From assembly GCA_030424705.1 (NCBI GenBank), contig JAUHWJ010000022.1:1-11134 (forward strand): 11,134 nucleotides of DNA, given 5' to 3'. Under the pieces are notes generated by a model. It saw only the letters and a program-made list of their open reading frames with translations, did no database searches and had not been told where the DNA came from. Both the position numbers and the translations under genes were made by a program. Every line of letters starts with the position of its first letter. Position 1 is the stretch's first letter. Shown here piece after piece: positions 7,014 through 11,134 of this stretch. Origin of the DNA: Alphaproteobacteria bacterium. Lineage in GTDB: Bacteria > Pseudomonadota > Alphaproteobacteria > Rhodobacterales > Rhodobacteraceae.

Positions 7014-7022
7014 CGCGGGTCG

Positions 7023-7028
7023 CTCCTT
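7023..7028 (-). promoter_or_regulatory. Ribosome binding site of the small phasin gene
   Basis: AAGGAG on the minus strand, 9 bases from the ATG at 7013, sets the start of the small phasin within the DUF445 operon. Confidence 0.6.
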
Positions 7029-7076
7029 CGCGCCGTCGGGTTCTTCCGGCCACCATGGCCGAGCGGGCACGCGGAA

Positions 7077-8348
7077 TCAAACACCGAAGACGTGAACGAG
7101 GAGGATGTGGAGCGTGAGCCCGGCCAGCCCGCCGATCAGCATTCCGTTGAAGCGGATGTACTGAAGGTCCCGCCCGATATTGGCCTCGATCAGCAAGGTG
7201 AGCTGCGCGAGGTCCCAGCCCTTCACCTGTTCGGCGATGAAACGTCCTATCGAGGATTTCTGCGCTGCGACGAATACGGAAAGGGCGGAGACCATCCCGG
7301 CGTTCACGTCGGCCCGGAGTTTCGGCTCGTCGCGGAGCGCGCGGGCGATGTCTGTCAGCAAGCCGGCGAGGCGCTCCGCGATCTGCGAGGAGTCGGAGGC
7401 GGCGTCCTTCTCCGCGAAGGCGCGGAGCGCGGCCCAGAGCTGGTCCGCGATCTGCGCGAGTTCGGGGCGGGCGAGGAAGCTCTCCTTCGCCGCCTCGATC
7501 CGCGCCCGGAACTTCTTCGAGCGCTTCACCCGGCGGATATAGGCGCGGAAGAACACCTCGAACTCCTGGCGGAGCGCGTGCTCTGGATCCGCCTTCACCT
7601 CCTCCATCAGCGCCCCCGCCGTCTTCAGGATGCGGCGGAGGATCAGCGCGTCGGCGCGGAAGATGTTGAGGACGGTGGGGAGCTCCTCCGCCACGCGGCG
7701 CCGGATCGCCTCGACCGCCGCCTCGTCGGCGAGGAAGCGCTGCAGCGCCTCGATCACGCCGTCGAGCAGCTTCTGGTGGCGTCCGCCCTCCGCAAGCCCC
7801 TCCGCCAGTTCGAGCGCGAGCGGCGCGATCTCTGTCTTTCGGAGCTGGATGGCGACGCGCTCCGCTGCGAAGTCCTTCAGGCCGCTCTCCTCCATCGCCG
7901 CGAGCATCTGCGGCGCGAGGCGCGCGACGAAGCGGGCGAGGCCCTCCGTCTTCTCCCGGTCCGAAAGCCAGGCGATCATCTCCGCGGCGAAGTCGAGCTC
8001 CTTCAGCTTGGCCTCCACGGGCGCGGGGGCGAGGAAGTTCTCCTCGATGAAGGCGCCGAGATTCTCTGCGATCCGGTCCTGGTTGCGCGGGATGATCGCG
8101 GTATGGGGGATCGGCAGGCCGAGCGGGCGACGGAAAAGCGCGACGACCGCATACCAGTCCGCCAGCCCGCCGATCGCCGCCGCCTCGGCGAAGGCGGCGA
8201 CATAGGCGAGCCACGGAGCCTGCGGCTCCAGCAGTTTCGCCGCGACGAGGACGACGACGCAGAGCGCAAGGGCGAGCGTCGCGAGCAGCTTCACGCGCCT
8301 CAGCTCATAGAGCTTCCGCCGCTCCTCGGGGTTCAGCATGGCGATCAC
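7077..8348 (-). CDS. DUF445-domain membrane protein
   Basis: A 423-residue protein of the DUF445 (YjiN-like) family, whose biochemical role is not known. The N-terminal region has two hydrophobic segments (about residues 21-40 and 46-72), the second carrying the family stretch GGLADWYAVVALFRRPLGL (60-78), followed by IPHTAIIPRNQDRIAENLG (80-98). The middle is long, helical and charged, and probably cytoplasmic. The end has IGRDLQYIRFNGMLIGGLAG and a last membrane segment at the C-terminus, both family hallmarks. GTG at 8348 is chosen: AAGGAGGAG at 8360-8352 gives 5-base spacing from its core to the GTG, while the ATG at 8339 would be 14 away. It is the first gene of the minus-strand pair with the small phasin, so a link of storage granule to membrane is possible; that is inference. 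Confidence 0.88.
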   Translation of the reverse strand: MIAMLNPEERRKLYELRRVKLLATLALALCVVVLVAAKLLEPQAPWLAYVAAFAEAAAIGGLADWYAVVALFRRPLGLPIPHTAIIPRNQDRIAENLGAFIEENFLAPAPVEAKLKELDFAAEMIAWLSDREKTEGLARFVARLAPQMLAAMEESGLKDFAAERVAIQLRKTEIAPLALELAEGLAEGGRHQKLLDGVIEALQRFLADEAAVEAIRRRVAEELPTVLNIFRADALILRRILKTAGALMEEVKADPEHALRQEFEVFFRAYIRRVKRSKKFRARIEAAKESFLARPELAQIADQLWAALRAFAEKDAASDSSQIAERLAGLLTDIARALRDEPKLRADVNAGMVSALSVFVAAQKSSIGRFIAEQVKGWDLAQLTLLIEANIGRDLQYIRFNGMLIGGLAGLTLHILLVHVFGV

Positions 8349-8351
8349 CGG

Positions 8352-8360
8352 CTCCTCCTT
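8352..8360 (-). promoter_or_regulatory. Ribosome binding site that selects the GTG start of the DUF445 gene
   Basis: AAGGAGGAG on the minus strand lies directly upstream of GTG 8348. The spacing fits GTG better than the in-frame ATG three codons later. Confidence 0.55.
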
Positions 8361-8404
8361 CGCGGCGTTGCCCGGCCTATATGGGCGCGGCCCGCGCCAT
8401 GGCT

Positions 8405-8421
8405 ATGTTGCAGTGCGGCAG
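8405..8421. promoter_or_regulatory. TGC-rich element 1, possible PhaR operator
   Basis: ATGTTGCAGTGCGGCAG has the TTGC/GCAG character of the TGC-rich sites to which the PHA-responsive repressor PhaR binds before phasin genes (known from Paracoccus denitrificans, CTGC-N3/4-GCAG). The exact half-site spacing is not met. It lies 57 bases upstream of the DUF445 start. Its core recurs at 8529-8542. Confidence 0.4.
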
Positions 8422-8528
8422 AAAGGTCAACGGATCACGCCCCGGCGGTCGGGGGCGCCCACGCTCTTCGCAGGAAAGTTCATTCTGAACAGGGTCTAAC
8501 AGTTATTTTACCGGGTCGGAGAGAATTC

Positions 8529-8542
8529 ATGTTGCAAGTGCG
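8529..8542. promoter_or_regulatory. TGC-rich element 2, possible PhaR operator overlapping the phasin -35
   Basis: ATGTTGCAAGTGCG is the same as the core of element 1 except for one extra A. It covers the candidate -35 (TTGCAA, 8532-8537) of the phasin promoter, the place where a repressor would block RNA polymerase. Confidence 0.4.
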
Positions 8543-8560
8543 AAGGGAGCCTCCTATATG
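8532..8560 (+). promoter_or_regulatory. Probable promoter of the second phasin gene
   Basis: TTGCAA (8532-8537) and TATATG (8555-8560), each with 4 of 6 consensus matches, are separated by exactly 17 bases. Transcription would begin near 8567, leaving a leader of about 60 bases that contains the hairpin at 8569-8590. The rest of the 8349-8625 gap holds only the two TGC elements, the DUF445 ribosome binding site and an AT-richer patch around 8480-8512. Confidence 0.45.
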
Positions 8561-8568
8561 CCTCTTAT

Positions 8569-8590
8569 CCCGGGTCGATGCGCGACCGGG
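8569..8590 (+). other. Hairpin in the phasin leader
   Basis: CCCGGGTCG, loop ATGCG, then CGACCGGG: an 8-pair stem with one bulged G, near the predicted 5' end of the phasin mRNA and 35 bases before the start codon. There is no U-run, so it is not a terminator; it could protect the transcript's 5' end. Confidence 0.4.
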
Positions 8591-8625
8591 CCTGACCCAT
8601 AGCTTAGACCAAGGATGGACCTGAG

Positions 8626-9081
8626 ATGACCACCGCCGCCAACGCCAAGAAGACCGCCAAGACCGAAGATTTCTCCGCCGCGAAGATCGCGGACGGCGCC
8701 CGCGAGTTCGTGACGCGCACCGCCGCTTCCGCCAAGGAGCGGACCGAGAGCGCCTATGAGGGCGCGCAGAAGTTCAATTCCGGCCTCGAGAAGACGATGA
8801 GCCGCCTCGTGACCGGCTATGTCGGCATCCTCTCCGAGATCGCCGACGCCTCCCGCGCCAACACGCTGCACACGCTCGCGATGATCGAGAAGCTGGCGCA
8901 GGCGAAGACGGTGACGGAAGCCGGCCAGATCCAGGTCGACTATGTTCGCGAATACGCCACCGCGAACTATGACCGCGCCCGCAACGCCTTCGCGCAGACG
9001 CGCGAGGTCGTGACGGAGGGGGCCGAGGCGATCCGCGAGAGCGTCGCGGATGTTCTGCCGATGACGAAGAAGGCCGCGTAA
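8626..9081 (+). CDS. Phasin family protein (PhaP-type)
   Basis: A 151-residue, wholly helical, Ala-, Glu- and Lys-rich protein with no signal peptide or membrane segment. Helices include AKIADGAREFVTRTAASAKE (19-38), ESAYEGAQKFNSGLEKTMSR (41-60) and NTLHTLAMIEKLAQAKTVTE (79-98), ending in REYATANYDRARNAFAQTRE (108-127). The pattern and length are those of alphaproteobacterial phasins (phasin_2), which coat storage granules and prevent their fusion. AAGGA at 8611-8615, 10 bases before the ATG, supports the start. It has its own promoter and a strong terminator, so it appears to be a single-gene, high-output unit, as is usual for phasins. It is divergent from the DUF445/phasin pair and may share PhaR-type control. 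Binding to PHA or to neutral lipid cannot be told apart here. Confidence 0.88.
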   Translation: MTTAANAKKTAKTEDFSAAKIADGAREFVTRTAASAKERTESAYEGAQKFNSGLEKTMSRLVTGYVGILSEIADASRANTLHTLAMIEKLAQAKTVTEAGQIQVDYVREYATANYDRARNAFAQTREVVTEGAEAIRESVADVLPMTKKAA

Positions 9082-9111
9082 GCGCCCAAACTCTACAGGG
9101 GACAGTGAGAG

Positions 9112-9146
9112 CGGCCCGCGCCCCAAGGCGCGGGCCGTTTTCGTTT
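9112..9146 (+). terminator. Rho-independent terminator of the phasin gene
   Basis: A perfect 11-pair stem, CGGCCCGCGCC (9112-9122) with GGCGCGGGCCG (9127-9137) around loop CCAA, is followed by TTTTCGTTT. The stem begins 30 bases after the phasin stop. There is no T-run on the other strand, so it acts for the phasin only. Its T-run touches the stop codon of the convergent serine hydrolase. Confidence 0.9.
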
Positions 9147-10387
9147 CAGTCGCCGGTCTCGACGAGCGCGCCGTAGACCATGTTCCGCAGCTGCGCGCGG
9201 AGCGGGACGCGGTGCTTTGGGGACTGCATCATGTAGAGGACGAACATCTCGTTCTCCGGATCGGCCCAATAGTAGGTGCCGGCGGCGCCGCCCCAGTTGT
9301 ACTCGCCGACGACGCCCATGGCCGGCGCGCCTGCGGCCTCTCGCACGGCGACGCCGAGGCCGAAGCCGTAGCCGCCGCCGGGGAGGTAGTATTTACCGGG
9401 CTTGATGCCGCGCGGGGCGAGGTGATCCGCCGTCATGTAGGCGACCGTCGAGGGGGAGAGGAGGCGGACGCCGTCGAGTTCCCCGCCGTTCATCAGCATC
9501 TGGGCGAAGCGGGCGTAGTCATGCGCGGTGGAGACGAGGCCGCCGCCGCCCGACTCGAAGGCGCGGGGCTGCGCCGGGTCGAACATCGCGAGCGGGCCGA
9601 CGCCCATGTCTTCGGGAACCGCCTCGGCGAGGCGGGCGCGCTCATCCTCCCTGTCGGCCCAGAAGCCGGTGTCCTTCATCCCGAGCGGGGTGAAGACGCG
9701 CTCCTCCATCACCTGGCCGAGGGGCTTGCCCTCCACCACCTCGATGAGGGCGCCAAGAACGTCGGTCGATCGGCTGTATTCCCAGACCTCGCCGGGGTGA
9801 TGTTCGAGCGGCAGGCCGGCGATGATGCGCGCCACCTCCCGGTTGTCGAAGCCGCCGTTCTCGACGTTCGCAGCGTTCAGCGCGTCCCGCGCCGGGCCGA
9901 CGCCGAAGAAGCCGTAGGTCAGGCCGGCGGTGTGGAGGAGGAGGTCATGCACCGTCATCGCGCGGCGGGCGGGCGCCTCACCCTCTTCCGTCAGAACCTT
10001 CATCTCCTTGTATTCGGGGAGATAGGCGTGGACGGGGTGGGAAAGGTCGAGCCTGCCTTCCTCCACCAGCATCATCGCGACCACGGAGGTGATCGGCTTC
10101 GTCATGGAATAGATGCGGAAGATCGAATCCTCCGTCATCGGGTCGCCGCCCGGGCGGCGGAGGCCCATCGTGGAGAGATGGGCGATCTGGCCGTCGCGGA
10201 CGATCATCATGATCGCGCCGGGGAAATCCCCGCGCTCGATCCGGGCGGAGATCGCGGCGTCGAGCGCGGCGAGGCGCGCCTTGTCGAAGCCGAGCGCCTC
10301 CGCATCGCCCCGCGGAAGCTCCGCCGCCGAGGCGGAGAAAAGGCCGAGGGCGAGCGCCCCGGCGAGAAAGCCGAACCCTTGTTTCAT
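9146..10387 (-). CDS. Exported serine hydrolase, class C beta-lactamase/EstB type
   Basis: A 413-residue protein with an N-terminal signal peptide: MKQGFGFLAG followed by a hydrophobic ALALGLFSASA and a likely cut after Ala21 or Ala22, so it is expected in the periplasm. The catalytic SxxK is SMTK (Ser94-Lys97) within IYSMTKPITS; the second motif is Tyr204 in EYSRSTDVLG, replacing the beta-lactamase YxN by YSR; the third is the WGGAAGT region (Trp365-Gly366-Gly367), as in family VIII carboxylesterases such as EstB rather than the KTG of true beta-lactamases. This points to an ester hydrolase; beta-lactam cleavage is possible but not indicated. The start at 10387 is chosen from GGGAG at 10399-10395 and from the signal peptide; the frame extends 29 codons further upstream with no such support. 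It stands as a single gene. Confidence 0.88.
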   Translation of the reverse strand: MKQGFGFLAGALALGLFSASAAELPRGDAEALGFDKARLAALDAAISARIERGDFPGAIMMIVRDGQIAHLSTMGLRRPGGDPMTEDSIFRIYSMTKPITSVVAMMLVEEGRLDLSHPVHAYLPEYKEMKVLTEEGEAPARRAMTVHDLLLHTAGLTYGFFGVGPARDALNAANVENGGFDNREVARIIAGLPLEHHPGEVWEYSRSTDVLGALIEVVEGKPLGQVMEERVFTPLGMKDTGFWADREDERARLAEAVPEDMGVGPLAMFDPAQPRAFESGGGGLVSTAHDYARFAQMLMNGGELDGVRLLSPSTVAYMTADHLAPRGIKPGKYYLPGGGYGFGLGVAVREAAGAPAMGVVGEYNWGGAAGTYYWADPENEMFVLYMMQSPKHRVPLRAQLRNMVYGALVETGD

Positions 10388-10576
10388 GCGTCGTCTCCCG
10401 TGTCTGGCCCCCTTCGGGGTCTCCGCGCCTTTGGCGCCTGAAGGCAGGGTAGGGGAGGCGGAACGGGCGCGCAACCGGGAGGAGATCCGAGGCTCGATTC
10501 CAGATTTCCATGGATATCGTTCGAATTCCTTTGAATCTAAACGAGTTTTTCCGTGATCGACCTTGAAACATTTACT
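10388..10576. other. Intergenic region upstream of the serine hydrolase
   Basis: It holds the ribosome binding site, two short GC hairpins close to the gene (CCCC-TTC-GGGG at 10409-10419 and GCGCC-TTT-GGCGC at 10425-10437), and a distinctly AT-richer stretch from about 10497 to 10576 which probably contains the promoter. I found no clean -35/-10 pair there. No gene is seen. Confidence 0.4.
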
Positions 10577-10609
10577 GCGAGGGCCCCGGACCGTGTCCGG
10601 GGCCCTCGC
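10577..10609 (-). terminator. Probable terminator hairpin after the P450 reductase gene
   Basis: A perfect 14-pair inverted repeat, GCGAGGGCCCCGGA (10577-10590) with TCCGGGGCCCTCGC (10596-10609) around CCGTG, begins 3 bases after the reductase stop. The minus strand beyond it reads AGTAAATGTTTC, a weak U-tract, so termination by the stem alone is likely but less certain than a classic intrinsic site. Confidence 0.65.
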
Positions 10610-10612
10610 GCT

Positions 10613-11134
10613 TCAGGCGCCGACCCAGACGTCCAGATTGTAGCGGCCGGAGGCGATCAGGCCCTCGAGCCAGGCCTCCGAGGCTTCCGCCGGCCCCTCC
10701 GTCTCCTCGTGATGGATGCGGATGAGGGTGCGGCGGACGTCCGGCTCCATCCGGGCGCCGTCGCCGCAGACGAAGATGCGGGCGCCGCCCTCGATCAGGC
10801 GCCAGACCTTCGCCCGCTCTTCGCGCAGGAGGTCCTGCACATAGGTCTTGCTTTCCCCGGCGCGGGAGAAGGCGGTGCGGAGCTCCATGATCCCCTCCGC
10901 CGCCCAGCCCTCAAGCTCCTCGCGATAGAGGAAATCCTCGTCGGGCTTGCGGCAGCCGAAGAAGAGCATCGCCGGGCCGAGCGCGGCTCCCTGCGCCTTC
11001 AGCGCCGCCCGCTCCTGACAGAAGGCGCGGAACGGGGCGAGGCCGGTGCCGGGGCCGATCATCAGGAGCGGCGTCGAAGGATCGTCGGGCAGGCGGAAAT
11101 TCGCCTTAGTCTCTTTCAGCGCCGCGTAGATCTT
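10613..11134 (-). CDS. C-terminal part of a CYP102-like P450/NADPH-P450 reductase (gene continues off the right edge)
   Basis: The visible 173 residues end a protein that starts beyond base 11134. They form the NADPH-binding half of a diflavin (FAD/FMN) reductase: IGPGTGLAPFRAFCQER (26-42), LFFGCRKPDEDFLYREEL (57-74), TAFSRAGESKTYVQDLL (87-103), IFVCGDGARMEPDVRRTL (120-137) and an end YNLDVWVGA with the terminal aromatic Trp170 that stacks on FAD. The match of the FRLPDDPSTPLLMIGPGTG, FFGCRKPDEDFLY and RYxxDVW segments to Bacillus P450 BM3 is close, so the full gene may be a self-sufficient fatty-acid hydroxylase (heme and reductase in one chain). A separate sulfite reductase flavoprotein or CPR-type reductase cannot be excluded without the missing part. 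ATG 11062 is internal, not a start. Confidence 0.75.
   Translation of the reverse strand, partial: KIYAALKETKANFRLPDDPSTPLLMIGPGTGLAPFRAFCQERAALKAQGAALGPAMLFFGCRKPDEDFLYREELEGWAAEGIMELRTAFSRAGESKTYVQDLLREERAKVWRLIEGGARIFVCGDGARMEPDVRRTLIRIHHEETEGPAEASEAWLEGLIASGRYNLDVWVGA

Noticed and set aside
6562..8624. Very long open frames that overlap the DUF445 gene in other frames (550 codons on minus, 570 on plus).
   Set aside because: High GC makes stop codons rare. The translations are Arg/Gly/Pro-rich with no domain, whereas the DUF445 frame has family motifs, membrane segments and a ribosome binding site.
9146..10387. Calling the serine hydrolase a beta-lactamase resistance gene.
   Set aside because: The YxN and KTG motifs are replaced by YSR and WGG, as in EstB-like esterases; SxxK alone does not show beta-lactam cleavage.
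9212..10441. A 409-codon plus-strand frame opposite the serine hydrolase.
   Set aside because: It is a mirror of the real gene, with low-complexity His/Arg/Ala/Glu composition and no ribosome binding site; the SxxK enzyme with signal peptide on the minus strand is clearly the gene.
10509..10528. A run of several 6-base restriction-type palindromes (CCATGG, GATATC, TTCGAA, GAATTC), which could suggest a cloning linker.
   Set aside because: The flanks are continuous native-looking sequence, there is no vector sequence, and such palindromes are common in short AT-rich DNA.
1..11134. CRISPR arrays, tRNA or rRNA genes, insertion sequences, phage genes or a defence system.
   Set aside because: I found no regularly spaced repeats, cloverleaf sequence, transposase, integrase or nuclease/helicase gene; all sizeable frames are explained by the listed genes.

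Overview
The window is a high-GC, densely packed bacterial chromosome segment. Operon-style gene overlaps, two alphaproteobacterial-type phasins, TGC-rich PhaR-like elements and the codon bias suggest an alphaproteobacterium, perhaps in or near the Rhodobacterales. That placement is inference; no rRNA or other marker gene is present. I saw no tRNA, CRISPR array, insertion sequence or phage gene.

Layout, left to right: (1) the 3' end of a TauE/SafE-type permease, overlapping by ATGA a Bcr/CflA-type MFS drug exporter (+ strand, 2-1476). (2) A minus-strand operon read from 3920 down to 1439: two subunits of a class I (glutaconate-type) CoA-transferase followed by a nucleoside hydrolase, joined by 4-base ATGA and GTGA overlaps. 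(3) A + strand wax ester synthase/diacylglycerol acyltransferase (WS/DGAT, 4015-5718) with a long Lys/Pro/Ala-rich tail, then an alpha/beta hydrolase (5819-6586). (4) A minus-strand pair, a DUF445 membrane protein followed by a small phasin-like protein (8348-6591). (5) A 277-base divergent intergenic region carrying two near-identical TTGCA(A)GTGCG elements, a promoter and a hairpin. (6) A second phasin on + (8626-9081) with a strong terminator. (7) A minus-strand exported serine hydrolase of the class C beta-lactamase/EstB type (10387-9146). (8) The C-terminal end of a CYP102-like P450 reductase, running off the right edge.

From about 4015 to 9081 the genes read as a neutral-lipid or PHA granule locus: an acyltransferase that makes wax ester or triacylglycerol, a possible lipase or esterase, two granule-coat (phasin) proteins and a membrane protein. 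No PHA synthase is in view. The most notable signal is the histone-H1-like tail on the WS/DGAT. It recalls the AAKP tail with which the phasin PhaF attaches PHA granules to the nucleoid, and suggests, as an untested idea, that this enzyme or its droplet is tied to DNA.
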